From assembly GCF_001205715.1 (NCBI RefSeq), contig NZ_AQQZ01000002.1, positions 429,501 through 493,500 on the forward strand: 64,000 nt of DNA, in the 5' to 3' direction. Source of the stretch: Pseudaestuariivita atlantica (GTDB taxonomy: Bacteria; Pseudomonadota; Alphaproteobacteria; Rhodobacterales; Rhodobacteraceae). The notes below the pieces were generated by a model. That model was not told the DNA's origin and did not search any database. It saw only the letters and a list, made by a program, of their open reading frames with translations. The stretch's first letter is position 1, and every line of letters starts with the position of its first letter. This document shows, in pieces, positions 1-9,363 of the stretch. The position numbers and the translations under genes were made by a program.

Positions 1-16
1 AAAAAGTGAACCTTTT

Positions 17-46
17 GGCGGTACGGGACGTATCCAAGGTACCGCC
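17..46. repeat. 8-bp inverted repeat upstream of first gene
   Basis: GGCGGTAC (17-24) and GTACCGCC (39-46) are perfect inverted copies separated by 14 bases. The element ends about 18 bases before the first start codon, so it could be an operator, a leader hairpin or the terminator of a gene to the left of the window. No T-tract follows, which argues against a simple intrinsic terminator. Confidence 0.4.
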
Positions 47-64
47 ACGTGAGGGGTCACTGCC

Positions 65-433
65 ATGTTCACCACGCTCCGACTGGGCCTTGCGGCCTGT
101 CTGACTGCCATGCTGCCAGCGATGGCGGCGGCCGAACTTGCCAAGCTTGACTCGCGGTCGGGCTTCGTCACGGCGGTGGCGGGCAAGACGCTGGCGATCC
201 CGCTTTACGGCATCCGCCTGCAGGTGTCGGGTGATGGCAAGATCCGCGGCAAGGCCGTCGGGCGCCCGGTCAAGGGCGACTGGACGTGGCAGGGCGGGTT
301 CTTCTGCCGCACGCTGTTCTGGGGAGAGCGGGAATTTCCCTACAACTGCCAGCGCGTCGACCTGGGCGGTGACACGATCCGGTTCACCAGCGACCGGGGC
401 GCGGGCCGGTCGGCGGATTTCGACCTGCGCTAG
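65..433 (+). CDS. small secreted protein, unknown function
   Basis: This is a 122-residue protein with a clear N-terminal signal peptide: a hydrophobic stretch with an AMAAAE-like cleavage region near residue 23. The mature part is short and beta-rich in appearance, with two cysteines (in GGFFCRTLFWGE and FPYNCQRV) that could form a disulfide in the periplasm, and a C-terminal RFTSDRGAG segment. I do not recognise a characterised family. From memory, similar short roseobacter proteins are sometimes labelled dihydrodipicolinate reductase, but nothing here looks like DapB, with no nucleotide-binding fold and far too few residues. It ends 6 bases from the convergent downstream gene. Confidence 0.75.
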   Translation: MFTTLRLGLAACLTAMLPAMAAAELAKLDSRSGFVTAVAGKTLAIPLYGIRLQVSGDGKIRGKAVGRPVKGDWTWQGGFFCRTLFWGEREFPYNCQRVDLGGDTIRFTSDRGAGRSADFDLR

Positions 434-439
434 GCGCGG

Positions 440-652
440 TCAGAAATCGATCGCCAGCCCCTTTTTCTCCCAATCTCCGTAACGGACGGGTTCGGGGCCG
501 TCTCGGCCTCCCAACTCGGTCGGCAGGTCGGGATCGGCAAGCCCCGCCGCGCGCCGAGCATCGGCTTCGGCCAGCGCGCGCCGGGCCGCTTCGGGCAGCG
601 CGGCGCGGCGGGCCTCTTCTTCGGGGGACAGGTCTGCGGGTTGCTCGGTCAT
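440..652 (-). CDS. DUF1674 / SDHAF4-like succinate dehydrogenase assembly factor
   Basis: This 70-residue protein has a charged, low-complexity Ala/Glu/Arg N-terminal half. It ends in the family signature: LPTELGGRDGPEPVRYGDWE followed by KGLAIDF. That C-terminal block is the conserved part of the DUF1674 family, whose eukaryotic member SDHAF4 (Sdh8) binds the flavinated SdhA subunit and helps assemble succinate dehydrogenase. The bacterial role is inferred from that homology. The gene stands alone, convergent with the secreted-protein gene and divergent from rsmB, and the sdh operon is not in this window. Confidence 0.85.
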   Translation of the reverse strand: MTEQPADLSPEEEARRAALPEAARRALAEADARRAAGLADPDLPTELGGRDGPEPVRYGDWEKKGLAIDF

Positions 653-714
653 GCGTGGTGATATAGGGCGCGCGCAGCCCTAGGCACAAGGCCACGGGCA
701 GCGTGGGAGACGGA

Positions 715-1968
715 ATGGCGCAGATCACACCGGCACGGCGGGCCGCATCGCATCTGTTGTGGCAGGTTCTGGGCGAGGGACGCCTCTTGAGCGAGGTCGA
801 GGGCGACAGCCGCCTTGCCCCGCCCGACCGCGCCCGCGCCCTGCGGCTTGCGACGGGCACCCTGCGCGGGCTGCCGCGCGCCGATCACGTGCTGAACCCC
901 TACCTGCGCAAGCCGCCCGTGCCGCGCGTCATGGCGATCCTGCGGCTGGGCGCGTTCGAACTGTGCACCGGCGGCGATGCGCATGGCGTGGTGAACGATT
1001 GCGTGGCCATCGCCGCGCTGCACAAGAAAAGCGCGCCGATGAAGGGGCTGGTGAACGCGGTTCTGCGCAAGGTCGCCGCCGAAGGGCCCGCCGCGTGGGA
1101 GGCCGCGCCGACACCGCGCATGCCCGACTGGCTGCGCGGGCCGCTTCTGGCGGCCTGGGGGCGCGACGCGGTGCGAACGATGGAGGCTGTTCAGGCCGAA
1201 CCACCGCCCGTCGACATCACCCCGAAGGCGGGGGCGGGCGTGCTGCCCGAGGGAGAGCTTTTGCCCACCGGGTCGATCCGCCTTGCCGCGCCGGGGCAGA
1301 TCAGCGCCCTGCCGGGATACGAAGAAGGCACGTGGTGGGTGCAGGACGCCGCCGCCGCGTTGCCCGCACGCATCCTTGGCGCAAAGCCGGGGGAGGCGGT
1401 GCTGGACATGTGCGCGGCACCGGGGGGCAAGACGCTGCAACTGGCCGATGCCGGGGCGGAGGTGACGGCGCTCGATATCTCGGAACGGCGCATGGCGCGG
1501 GTGGAGGAGAACCTTGCCCGCACCGGTCTGACGGCGCGATGCGTCATCGGGGACGCGCTGGAGCACGAAGGCAGCTACGACGCGATCCTGCTGGATGCGC
1601 CCTGTTCGGCGACCGGCACGATGCGACGGCATCCCGACCTGCCCTATGCCAAGGACGGGTCCGAGTTCATGGGCCTGTTCGAGTTGCAGGCGCGGATGAT
1701 CGACCGGGCGGTCGACCTGCTGAAACCGGGCGGGCGGATGGTGTTCTGCACCTGCTCGCTTCTGCCGGACGAGGGCGAGGTGCAGATCGAGGAGGCGCTG
1801 GCCCGTCATCCCGTGTTGCGGCCCGATCCGGCGGCGCTTGACCAGCCGGGGATCGAAGAGGCGTGGCGCACCGATGCCTGCGGATTGCGCCTGCGACCCG
1901 ACCACTGGGCCGGGCGTGGCGGGATCGACGGATTTTTCATCGCGGCGGTGAAGAAGGCGGCGGGCTGA
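715..1968 (+). CDS. rsmB: 16S rRNA (cytosine-C5)-methyltransferase RsmB
   Basis: The product is a 417-residue RNA m5C methyltransferase, expected to modify 16S rRNA C967 with SAM. An N-terminal NusB-like RNA-binding region (roughly residues 1-130) precedes the Rossmann catalytic domain. That domain shows the SAM motif CAAPGGKT, the DAPCSATGTMRRHPD motif with one catalytic cysteine, and CTCSLLPDEGE with the second. I chose ATG at 715 because GGGAGA sits just upstream. An in-frame GTG at 703 would add four residues and has no better ribosome site. An inverted repeat directly after the stop probably terminates transcription before the heparinase-family gene. Confidence 0.95.
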   Translation: MAQITPARRAASHLLWQVLGEGRLLSEVEGDSRLAPPDRARALRLATGTLRGLPRADHVLNPYLRKPPVPRVMAILRLGAFELCTGGDAHGVVNDCVAIAALHKKSAPMKGLVNAVLRKVAAEGPAAWEAAPTPRMPDWLRGPLLAAWGRDAVRTMEAVQAEPPPVDITPKAGAGVLPEGELLPTGSIRLAAPGQISALPGYEEGTWWVQDAAAALPARILGAKPGEAVLDMCAAPGGKTLQLADAGAEVTALDISERRMARVEENLARTGLTARCVIGDALEHEGSYDAILLDAPCSATGTMRRHPDLPYAKDGSEFMGLFELQARMIDRAVDLLKPGGRMVFCTCSLLPDEGEVQIEEALARHPVLRPDPAALDQPGIEEAWRTDACGLRLRPDHWAGRGGIDGFFIAAVKKAAG

Positions 1969-1973
1969 ACGGT

Positions 1974-2003
1974 CGGCGAAAACCCGTCGGCGCGTTTTCG
2001 CCG
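1974..2003 (+). terminator. hairpin after rsmB
   Basis: CGGCGAAAAC (1974-1983) and GTTTTCGCCG (1994-2003) form a perfect 10-bp stem with a 10-base loop, starting 6 bases after the rsmB stop. There is no long T-run after the stem, so it is either a weak intrinsic terminator or a 3'-end-stabilising hairpin. Confidence 0.5.
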
Positions 2004-2094
2004 GGCATGACATGCGCGCGGTTCTGGTATAGAGTAAAGGCAACGATAACGCGCGGATCACGCCGCGCGGCAGAGGCAGTCGAGGCGCATCGAC

Positions 2095-3843
2095 ATGACA
2101 CAGCGACCTTCCTGGTCCGCGCGGCGGACACGGGCGTTCAACCGGGTATTCGCTCGGATGGCCGGTTTCGCGCGGCCCGCGACCGGGTTCGTGTCGCAGC
2201 CCGAGCCGCGCTCGACCGGGCATTTCGCGCGCGGGCGGCAGCTGATGGCGGGCAACCTGATGTTCGCGGGTCACCTGATCGAAGCCAAGGACGCGATGCT
2301 GTGGGACCTGCCCATGCCGCACGATGCCTTCGTCGAGGAGGTGCACGGCTTCACATGGCTCGATGACCTCGCGGCGGTGGGTGACGCGGGCGCGCGGCAT
2401 CTTGCGCAGCGGTGGCTGTGGGGCTGGATGGATGCCTATGGCGCCGGGCGCGGGCCGGGATGGACGCCGGAACTGGCCGGGCGGCGGCTGATCCGGCTGA
2501 TCCACCATGCGCTTTTTTTGTTGCGTGGGATCGAGTCGGAAGGCTCGCACATGTTCTTCCGGGTGCTGGGAAGGCACGCGCTGTTCCTCGGTCGCCGGTG
2601 GAGCGCCGCGCCGCCGGGCATCGCCCGGTTCGAGGCGTTGACGGGTCTTCTGTACGCGGGCCTGTCGCTGACGGGCATGGAGCGGCACATCGCGCCCGCG
2701 CGCCGGGCGCTTGCTGAGGAATGTCGTAGGCAGGTCAATGCGCAGGGCGGCATCCCCACCCGCAATCCCGAGGAATTGCTGGAGGTCTTCACGCTGCTGA
2801 CATGGGCCGAGGCCGCGCTGATCGAAAGCGGGCACGATCCGCTGGAGGAGATGCGCGCCGCGATCGGTCGGATCGCCCCGACGCTGCGCACGCTGCGCCA
2901 TTCCGATGGCAGCCTGGCGCGGTTCCACGGCGGCGGGCGGGGGCTTGACGGGCGGCTCGACATGGCGCTGGCGGCGTCGGGCGTGCGCAAGCGACAGGTC
3001 GATGGGCTGGCGATGGGGTTTGCCCGGCTGTCGGCGGGCCGCACCTCGATCATCGTGGACGCGGCGCCGCCGCCCACGGGTCGCGCCTCGCACAACGCCC
3101 ATGCCTCGACGTTGGCGATGGAGGTCACGTCGGGCCGTCGTCCGATCCTCGTGAACTGCGGGTCGGGCGCGTCCTTTGGCGAGGAATGGCGGAGGGCGGG
3201 CCGCGCGACGCCGTCGCACACGGCGCTGGCGCTGGACGGCTATTCCAGCGCGCGGCTGGGGGCCCCCGGCATTATCGCGGGCGCGCGGCTGGAGGCGCTG
3301 GAAGACGTGCCGCGTCACGTGCCCGTGCAGATCAGCCAGGCAGTGGACGGGTCGCGGTTCGAGGGCGGGCATGACGGGTACGTCGCCACGCATGGCCTGA
3401 CCCATGCGCGCATCCTCGAACTGACGCATGACGGGCGCGGGCTGGTGGGCGAGGACCTGCTGCTGGTCATGGAAGACGGTGACAAGCGCATCTTCGACGC
3501 GGCCCTTGACGCGACGCGACTGGAAGGCATCGCGTGGGCCGCAAGGTTCCACCTGCACCCCGACGTTGAGGCGGAAATCGACCTTGGCGGCAGCGCGGTG
3601 TCGATGATGCTGAAATCGGGCGAGGTCTGGGTATTCCGCCACGAGGGGCGTTGCGAAATGACGCTGGAGCCGTCCGTCTACCTTGAAAAGGGGCGATTGA
3701 GGCCGCGTGCGACCAAACAGGTGGTTTTGTCCGGTCGCGCGGTGGAGTATGCGACGCGCATCCGGTGGTCGCTTGCCAAGGCGCAGGACAGCGCGCAGGG
3801 CATCCGCGATCTCTACCGGGATGACGCTGAACTCATAGCCTGA
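2095..3843 (+). CDS. heparinase II/III family protein
   Basis: The 582-residue protein has an N-terminal alpha-helical half rich in Trp, Leu and Arg (alpha/alpha-toroid type, to about residue 330). A beta-rich C-terminal half follows, beginning around the [12 protein letters not shown] and [23 protein letters not shown] segments. This layout matches the heparinase II/III-like family, polysaccharide lyases acting on uronic-acid-containing glycans. I see no convincing Sec signal peptide, only a basic N-terminus. Its real substrate is unknown, and many roseobacters carry a copy here that may act in envelope glycan turnover. It is 17 bases upstream of purH and probably cotranscribed. ATG 2095 is preceded by GAGG at good spacing. 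Confidence 0.85.
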   Translation: MTQRPSWSARRTRAFNRVFARMAGFARPATGFVSQPEPRSTGHFARGRQLMAGNLMFAGHLIEAKDAMLWDLPMPHDAFVEEVHGFTWLDDLAAVGDAGARHLAQRWLWGWMDAYGAGRGPGWTPELAGRRLIRLIHHALFLLRGIESEGSHMFFRVLGRHALFLGRRWSAAPPGIARFEALTGLLYAGLSLTGMERHIAPARRALAEECRRQVNAQGGIPTRNPEELLEVFTLLTWAEAALIESGHDPLEEMRAAIGRIAPTLRTLRHSDGSLARFHGGGRGLDGRLDMALAASGVRKRQVDGLAMGFARLSAGRTSIIVDAAPPPTGRASHNAHASTLAMEVTSGRRPILVNCGSGASFGEEWRRAGRATPSHTALALDGYSSARLGAPGIIAGARLEALEDVPRHVPVQISQAVDGSRFEGGHDGYVATHGLTHARILELTHDGRGLVGEDLLLVMEDGDKRIFDAALDATRLEGIAWAARFHLHPDVEAEIDLGGSAVSMMLKSGEVWVFRHEGRCEMTLEPSVYLEKGRLRPRATKQVVLSGRAVEYATRIRWSLAKAQDSAQGIRDLYRDDAELIA

Positions 3844-3860
3844 ACGGATCCAGCCTGCCC

Positions 3861-5456
3861 ATGACCTCCACCATGCCCGACCTCGCGCCCGTCAAACGCG
3901 CCCTCATCTCCGTCTCCGACAAGACCGGCCTTGCCGAGCTGGGCCGCGCGCTGGCGGAACGGGGGATCGAGCTGGTGTCGACCGGCGGATCGGCCAAGGC
4001 GCTGCGCGTCGCGGGGCTGGAGGTGCGGGACGTGGCGGACCTGACCGGCTTCCCCGAGATGATGGATGGCCGGGTCAAGACGCTGCATCCGGCGGTGCAT
4101 GGCGGGCTTCTGGCGCTGCGGGACGAGCCTTCGCACGCGGCGGCGATGGAGGAACACGGGATCGGCGGGATCGACCTGCTGGTGGTGAACCTCTACCCGT
4201 TCGAGGCGACGGTGGCGGCGGGCGGCGATTACGCGGCCTGTGTCGAGAACATCGACATCGGCGGCCCGGCGATGATCCGCGCGGCGGCCAAGAACCACGG
4301 CTACGTGACCGTGGTGGTCGACGTGGAGGATTACCCCGCGCTGCTGAAGCAACTGGACGCGCGCGGCGGCACCACGCGCGCCTTCCGCCAGACGATGGCG
4401 CAGCGCGCCTATGCGCGCACGGCGGCCTATGACGCGGCGGTCAGCACGTGGATGGCGGGTGCCATCGGCGAGGAGACGCCGCGCCGCCGCGCCGTGGCCG
4501 GCACGCTGGCGCAAAGCCTGCGCTATGGCGAGAACCCGCACCAGTCGGCGGCCTTCTACGTCGACGGGTCGGACCGTCCGGGCGTGGCGACAGCCACGCA
4601 GCACCAGGGCAAGGAGCTGTCCTACAACAACATCAACGACACGGATGCCGCGTTCGAGCTGGTCAGCGAGTTCGCGGGCGGCGATCCGGCCTGCGTGATC
4701 GTGAAGCATGCCAACCCCTGTGGCGTGGCACAGGGCGCGACACTGGCCGAGGCCTATGCCCGCGCCTTCGACTGCGACCGCGTCAGCGCGTTTGGCGGGA
4801 TCATCGCGCTGAATCGCGAGTTGGACGAGGAGACCGCGCAGGCGATCACCGGCATCTTCACCGAGGTCGTCATCGCTCCCGGCGCGACTGAAGCGGCGCG
4901 GGAGGTGTTTGCCGCGAAGAAGAACCTGCGGCTTTTGACGACCGAAGCGCTGGCCGACCCGGCAGAGGCGGGACGGATGCTGAAACAGGTGGCGGGCGGC
5001 TATCTGGTGCAGGACCGCGACAACGGGCGGATCGACCCCGACGCGCTGAAGGTCGTCACCAAACGCGCGCCGTCCGAGCAGGAGATGGCCGACATGCGGT
5101 TCGCGTGGACGGTGGCCAAGCACGTCAAGTCGAACGCCATCGTCTATGTCCGCGACGGCGCCACGGTGGGCGTGGGCGCGGGCCAGATGAGCCGCGTCGA
5201 CAGCGCCCGCATCGCGGCGCGCAAATCGGCGGACATGGCCGAGGCGCTGGGCCTCGATGCGCCGCTGATCAAGGGCTCTGTCGTGGCGTCGGACGCGTTC
5301 TTTCCCTTCGCCGACGGGCTGATGGCGGCGGCCGAGGCGGGCGCGACGGCGGTGATCCAGCCGGGCGGGTCGATGCGCGATGCCGACGTGATCGCGGCGG
5401 CGGACGAGGCGGGCCTTGCCATGGTGTTCACCGGCATGCGCCATTTCCGGCACTAG
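3861..5456 (+). CDS. purH: bifunctional AICAR transformylase / IMP cyclohydrolase
   Basis: The 531-residue length is typical for PurH, which catalyses the last two steps of IMP synthesis. The N-terminal IMP cyclohydrolase domain (about 1-200) opens with [16 protein letters not shown] and carries [10 protein letters not shown] and the [16 protein letters not shown] motif. The C-terminal AICAR formyltransferase domain (about 205-531) includes [24 protein letters not shown] with the catalytic Lys-His, FGGIIALN, and the terminal [15 protein letters not shown] and [11 protein letters not shown] segments. Start ATG 3861 was kept, and a second in-frame ATG at 3873 is possible. lspA follows 10 bases after the stop. 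Confidence 0.97.
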   Translation: MTSTMPDLAPVKRALISVSDKTGLAELGRALAERGIELVSTGGSAKALRVAGLEVRDVADLTGFPEMMDGRVKTLHPAVHGGLLALRDEPSHAAAMEEHGIGGIDLLVVNLYPFEATVAAGGDYAACVENIDIGGPAMIRAAAKNHGYVTVVVDVEDYPALLKQLDARGGTTRAFRQTMAQRAYARTAAYDAAVSTWMAGAIGEETPRRRAVAGTLAQSLRYGENPHQSAAFYVDGSDRPGVATATQHQGKELSYNNINDTDAAFELVSEFAGGDPACVIVKHANPCGVAQGATLAEAYARAFDCDRVSAFGGIIALNRELDEETAQAITGIFTEVVIAPGATEAAREVFAAKKNLRLLTTEALADPAEAGRMLKQVAGGYLVQDRDNGRIDPDALKVVTKRAPSEQEMADMRFAWTVAKHVKSNAIVYVRDGATVGVGAGQMSRVDSARIAARKSADMAEALGLDAPLIKGSVVASDAFFPFADGLMAAAEAGATAVIQPGGSMRDADVIAAADEAGLAMVFTGMRHFRH

Positions 5457-5466
5457 GAGACCCGTG

Positions 5467-5940
5467 ATGCGTGTGGTGATCTGGACCGCGTTCTGTACCT
5501 TCCTGCTGGACCAGGTGACCAAGTATGTCGTGGTGCACGCGATGAACCTCAAGGAGGTCGGGTCCATCGACGTGCTGCCGCCGCTTCTGAACCTGCGCAT
5601 GGCGTGGAATTACGGGATCAATTTCGGCCTCTTCTCGAACGCGGAGAACAGCGCGTGGATCCTGATCGTTCTGGCGCTGGCGATCGTCGGGCTGGTGGCC
5701 TACTGGATGTGGCGCGACCCGCCGGGCCGGACCGGGCTGATCGCGGGCGGCCTGCTGATCGGCGGGGCGCTGGGCAACGTGGTGGACCGCGTCCTGTACG
5801 GAGCGGTCGCCGATTTCCTGAACATGTCATGCTGCGGGATCGACAACCCCTATGCGTTCAACGTGGCCGATATCGCGGTCTTTGCCGGTGCAATCGGGCT
5901 TGTCATCTTCACCGGCGGAGCAGACAAAAGAGCCGGGTGA
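5467..5940 (+). CDS. lspA: lipoprotein signal peptidase (SPase II)
   Basis: This 157-residue, four-helix inner-membrane protein is an aspartic protease that removes the signal peptide from prolipoproteins. The family marks are all visible: an N-terminal FLLDQVTKYVV segment, MAWNYGINFGLFS (the N-x-G-x-xF motif), GNVVDRVLYGAVADF with one catalytic Asp, and FNVADIAVFAGAIGL with the second. ATG 5467 was preferred over the longer upstream frame because it starts directly at the first membrane helix and leaves purH intact. The next gene encodes a lipoprotein, a natural substrate. Confidence 0.95.
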   Translation: MRVVIWTAFCTFLLDQVTKYVVVHAMNLKEVGSIDVLPPLLNLRMAWNYGINFGLFSNAENSAWILIVLALAIVGLVAYWMWRDPPGRTGLIAGGLLIGGALGNVVDRVLYGAVADFLNMSCCGIDNPYAFNVADIAVFAGAIGLVIFTGGADKRAG

Positions 5941-5992
5941 CGCGGTCCGCAAAACCCGTTACTGTCGCGCCAATACGAAACGAGGGGGCAAA

Positions 5993-6508
5993 ATGGCCCG
6001 GGCATGTATCCTTCTGCTGGTCTCCGCGCTGGTCCTCGCGGCCTGTGGCGGCGACAATTACAGGCTGAACAAGTTCATCTCGGACGGGACGCCCGAGGAA
6101 TTCGGCATCGTGCCGAAGGAGCCTCTTGAAATCCCCGACGACATCCGCGCGCAATCCCTGCCGCAGCCGACGCCGGGGCAGGCCAACCGGACCGATCCGC
6201 AGCCGCTTGGCAACGCGGTCGAAGTGCTGGGCGGCAACCGCGCGGCGCTGAACGCGACCGGCGTGCCGGCATCCGACAGCGCGCTGATCGCGCAGGCGGG
6301 CCGGTTCGGCGTGGCACCCAACATCCGCGCCACGCTGAAGGCCGAGGACGAGGCGTTCCTGAAGCGCGCCAAGCTGTTCAACGTCAAGCTTGTGCGCGAT
6401 GACGAGTACCGCAAGGCGTATCGCCGGTTCATCCTTGATGCCGCGGCCGAGATTCTGCGCTTCCGCCGCGCGGGCGTGCGCACGCCCACGGTGCCGCCCC
6501 AGCAGTAA
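5993..6508 (+). CDS. DUF3035-type lipoprotein
   Basis: This 171-residue protein begins with a lipoprotein signal peptide ending in the lipobox LAAC at residues 15-18. The lipidated cysteine is followed by GGD, and Asp at +3 does not match the canonical inner-membrane retention rule (Asp at +2). The rest is soluble and proline-rich at first (PKEPLEIPDD), then helical and Arg/Glu-rich. It resembles the DUF3035 family found beside lspA in roseobacters, which has no known function. It follows lspA by 52 bases and precedes the two M16 peptidases, suggesting an envelope-associated cluster. Confidence 0.8.
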   Translation: MARACILLLVSALVLAACGGDNYRLNKFISDGTPEEFGIVPKEPLEIPDDIRAQSLPQPTPGQANRTDPQPLGNAVEVLGGNRAALNATGVPASDSALIAQAGRFGVAPNIRATLKAEDEAFLKRAKLFNVKLVRDDEYRKAYRRFILDAAAEILRFRRAGVRTPTVPPQQ

Positions 6509-6512
6509 GCCG

Positions 6513-6533
6513 GCGGGGCGCCCGTGGCCCCGC
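6513..6533 (+). terminator. GC hairpin after lipoprotein gene
   Basis: GCGGGGC (6513-6519) pairs with GCCCCGC (6527-6533) around a 7-base loop, starting 4 bases after the lipoprotein stop codon. No T-run follows, so it may only partly terminate or may set relative expression of the M16 genes. Confidence 0.4.
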
Positions 6534-6613
6534 TGCACACGTCTTCGTCAACGCGCTTGAAAGCGCGCGCGAAGGTCGTACCTTTCGGAAACCCGAATTG
6601 CGAGGAGGAGCAG

Positions 6614-7960
6614 ATGCGCCGCATTGCCCAAGTCATGGTATGCCTGGTCGCGGTGGTGGCAAGCGCCGCCCGCGCCGACATCCTGGATCAGGTCACCACG
6701 TTCACGCTGGACAACGGGATGGACGTGGTGGTGATCGAGGATCACCGCGCGCCCGTGGTCGTGCACATGGTGTGGTACCGCGCCGGATCGGCGGATGAGC
6801 CGGCGGGCGCATCAGGCGTCGCGCATTTCCTCGAACACCTGCTGTTCAAGGCCACTGACAAGATGGAAGCGGGCGAGTTCAGCCGCGTCGTGGCCGCCAA
6901 TGGCGGGTCGGACAACGCCTTTACCAGCTTCGACTACACTGCCTATTTCCAGCGCGTCGCGGCCGACCGTCTGGGCCTGATGATGCAGATGGAAGCCGAC
7001 CGCATGGTCAATATCCGCCTGACCGAGGAAGACATCCTGACCGAGCGGGAAGTCATCATCGAGGAGCGCAACCAGCGGACCGAGAACGATCCCGGCGCGC
7101 TGTTCCGCGAACAGCGCATGGCGGCGCAGTACCTCAACCACCGCTACGGCGTCCCGGTGATCGGCTGGCGGCACGAGATGGTCACGCTCGACATGGACGA
7201 GGTGATGGATTTCTACGACCTCTATTATTCGCCCAACAACGCGATCCTCGTGGTGGCGGGCGACGTGGAACCGGACGAGGTGCTGGAACTCGCCAAGACC
7301 CATTACGAGCCGATCCCCGCCAACCCCGACGTGCTGCCGCGCGACCGCGCGCAGGAGCCGCCGCAGACATCCGAACGGCGGATGACCTTCCGCGACCCGC
7401 GCGTCGCGCAGCCTTACGTCCTGCGCAGCTACCTGGCGCCCGAACGCGATCCGGGCGACCAGCGAGAGGCCGGGGCGCTGTACCTGCTGGGCGAGATCCT
7501 TGGCGGCGGCCAGACCTCGGTGCTGGCGGAGAAGCTGCAATTCGAAAGCAAGCAGGCGGTCTATGCCTCGGCGTGGCACGCGCCGACGCGTCTGGATGAC
7601 ACGACCTTCTCGACGATCATGGTGCCGGTGCCGGGTGTCAGCCTCGACGAGGCGGAGGCGGCCATGGACGGTGCCATTGCCGAGTTCATGGAAGAAGGCG
7701 TGGACCCGGACCAGCTGGCCCGCATCAAGCGGCAGCTGAAGGCTGCGGAAATCTATGCCCGCGACGACGTGGGCGATCTGGCGAACCTGTTCGGGCGGGC
7801 GCTGACCTCGGGCCTGACGGTGGAGGACGTGGCGGCATGGCCCGACATCCTGCAATCCATCACGGCAGAGGAAATCATGGCGGCGGCCGAGAGGGTCTTC
7901 GTGCGGGAACGCGCGGTGACCGGGTTCCTGATGGGTGAAGAGACGGAGGTGAGCCAATGA
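6614..7960 (+). CDS. M16 zinc metallopeptidase, catalytic partner
   Basis: This 448-residue periplasmic peptidase has an N-terminal signal peptide cleaved near ASAARA at residue 22. The inverted zinc motif HFLEH lies at residues 71-75, and the distal zinc-ligand glutamate lies in the TEREVIIEERN segment, as in pitrilysin/insulinase (M16B) enzymes. The second, non-catalytic half carries the usual beta-strand/helix repeats. ATG 6614 follows a strong AGGAGGAG ribosome site, so the longer upstream frame is not the start. It overlaps its partner by 4 bases (ATGA), consistent with a 1:1 heterodimer of active and inactive subunits. Confidence 0.93.
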   Translation: MRRIAQVMVCLVAVVASAARADILDQVTTFTLDNGMDVVVIEDHRAPVVVHMVWYRAGSADEPAGASGVAHFLEHLLFKATDKMEAGEFSRVVAANGGSDNAFTSFDYTAYFQRVAADRLGLMMQMEADRMVNIRLTEEDILTEREVIIEERNQRTENDPGALFREQRMAAQYLNHRYGVPVIGWRHEMVTLDMDEVMDFYDLYYSPNNAILVVAGDVEPDEVLELAKTHYEPIPANPDVLPRDRAQEPPQTSERRMTFRDPRVAQPYVLRSYLAPERDPGDQREAGALYLLGEILGGGQTSVLAEKLQFESKQAVYASAWHAPTRLDDTTFSTIMVPVPGVSLDEAEAAMDGAIAEFMEEGVDPDQLARIKRQLKAAEIYARDDVGDLANLFGRALTSGLTVEDVAAWPDILQSITAEEIMAAAERVFVRERAVTGFLMGEETEVSQ

Positions 7961-9276
7961 TCCGGCTGGCGCTTGCATGCATGTTGGGTCTGGCCGCGGT
8001 GGCGGCCGAGGCCGAGATCAAGATACAGGAGATCACGTCCCCCGGCGGGATCGACGCGTGGCTGGTCGAGGAGCACTCGATCCCCTTCGTCGCCATCGAG
8101 TTGCGGTTCAAGGGCGGCGCGTCGCTGGACCTGCCCGGCAAGCGCGGCGCCACCAACCTGATGGTGGGCCTTCTGGAGGAAGGGACGGGCGAGATGGACG
8201 CGCGCGACTTCGCCCGCGCGGCGGAGGAACTGGCGGCCTCGTTCGATTACGACGTCTACGACGACAGCATCGCCATCTCGGCGCGGATGCTGACCGAGAA
8301 CCGGGACGAGGCGGTGGAGTTGTTCCGCAAGTCCATCGTCGAGCCGCGGTTTGACCAGGAGTCCATAGACCGGGTGCGCGGGCAGGTGGAAAGCAACATC
8401 CGCAGCGAATTGACCGATCCCAACGACATCGCGGGCGCGGCCTTTGACGCGCTGGCCTTCGGCGATCATCCCTATGCCACGGATTCCGACGGCACGCTGG
8501 ACTCGGTGGCCGCCCTGACGCGCGACGACATCGTCGCGGCGCATCAAGGGGCGATCGCCCGCGACCGGGTCTATGCCAGCGCCGTGGGTGACATCACCGC
8601 CGAAGAGCTTGGCCTGATCCTCGACCGGCTGGTCGAAGGGTTGCCCGAGACCGGTCTTCCCCAGCCGGGGCCCGCGCCGGTGAACCTTGACGGGGGCATC
8701 CACGTCGTGCCCTACGACGTGCCACAATCGGTTGCGATCTTCGGCCACGAAGGGTTCGAACGCGACGATCCGGATTTCTTCGCGGCCTATATCCTCAACG
8801 TCATCCTTGGCGGTGGCGGATTCGAAAGCCGGCTGATGGACGAGGTCCGCGAAAAGCGCGGGCTGACCTACGGGGTCGGGTCCTACCTTGTGCCCAAGGA
8901 TCACGCGGCGCTGTACCTTGGGCAGGTGGCTTCGGCCAACAACCGCATCGCGCAGGCGATCGAGGTGATCCAGAACGAGTGGGTCCGGATGCGGCAGGAG
9001 GGCGTGACCGAGGACGAACTGGCCCGCGCCAAGACCTACCTGACGGGCGGCTATCCCCTGCGGTTCGACGGCAACGGCACCATCGCCAACATCCTCGTCG
9101 GCATGCAGATGGAGGGGCTGTCGCCCGATTACGTCGTCACCCGCAATGCCAAGATCGAGGCGGTCACGCGGGAAGACGTGCTGCGCGTCGCGCAGCGGCT
9201 GATGCGGCCGGACGAGTTGACCTTCGTGGTCGTGGGCCAGCCCGAGGGGCTGGAGGACGCGATCCCGATCCAGTAG
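7957..9276 (+). CDS. M16 family protein, non-catalytic partner
   Basis: This 439-residue protein has a short signal peptide (MIRLALACMLGLAAVAAEAE). It has the M16 fold but no HxxEH: the equivalent position reads GATNLMVGLLEEGTGE. It keeps the C-terminal-half features GGGGFESRLMDEVREKRGLTYGVGS, including the Arg/Tyr substrate-binding pair that inactive M16B partners contribute. Together with the upstream gene it forms a two-subunit peptidase in the processing-peptidase style. A very strong hairpin terminator ends the transcript. Confidence 0.92.
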   Translation: MIRLALACMLGLAAVAAEAEIKIQEITSPGGIDAWLVEEHSIPFVAIELRFKGGASLDLPGKRGATNLMVGLLEEGTGEMDARDFARAAEELAASFDYDVYDDSIAISARMLTENRDEAVELFRKSIVEPRFDQESIDRVRGQVESNIRSELTDPNDIAGAAFDALAFGDHPYATDSDGTLDSVAALTRDDIVAAHQGAIARDRVYASAVGDITAEELGLILDRLVEGLPETGLPQPGPAPVNLDGGIHVVPYDVPQSVAIFGHEGFERDDPDFFAAYILNVILGGGGFESRLMDEVREKRGLTYGVGSYLVPKDHAALYLGQVASANNRIAQAIEVIQNEWVRMRQEGVTEDELARAKTYLTGGYPLRFDGNGTIANILVGMQMEGLSPDYVVTRNAKIEAVTREDVLRVAQRLMRPDELTFVVVGQPEGLEDAIPIQ

Positions 9277-9300
9277 CGCCGCGCGCGGTACCGGACAAGG

Positions 9301-9333
9301 AAAGGCCCCGCCTGCGTGACAGGCGGGGCCTTT
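9301..9333. terminator. bidirectional intrinsic terminator
   Basis: A perfect 14-bp stem (AAAGGCCCCGCCTG at 9301-9314 paired with 9320-9333) encloses the 5-base loop CGTGA. It sits between the convergent M16 operon and dapA. The outer A/T pairs give a short U-run in either direction, so it should terminate both transcripts. Confidence 0.88.
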
Positions 9334-9363
9334 GTCATTCGTGGGGCGCGGCGCCCGGTGGCG

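Noticed and set aside
649-3642. A 997-codon open frame on the minus strand
   Set aside because: It is antisense to rsmB and the heparinase-family gene, is rich in Arg/Pro/His/Gln as expected of an antisense frame in GC-rich DNA, and shows no domain.
7957-9276. Possible pseudogene because HxxEH is missing
   Set aside because: The protein is full-length with a signal peptide and conserved partner-subunit features; catalytically dead M16 partners are normal.
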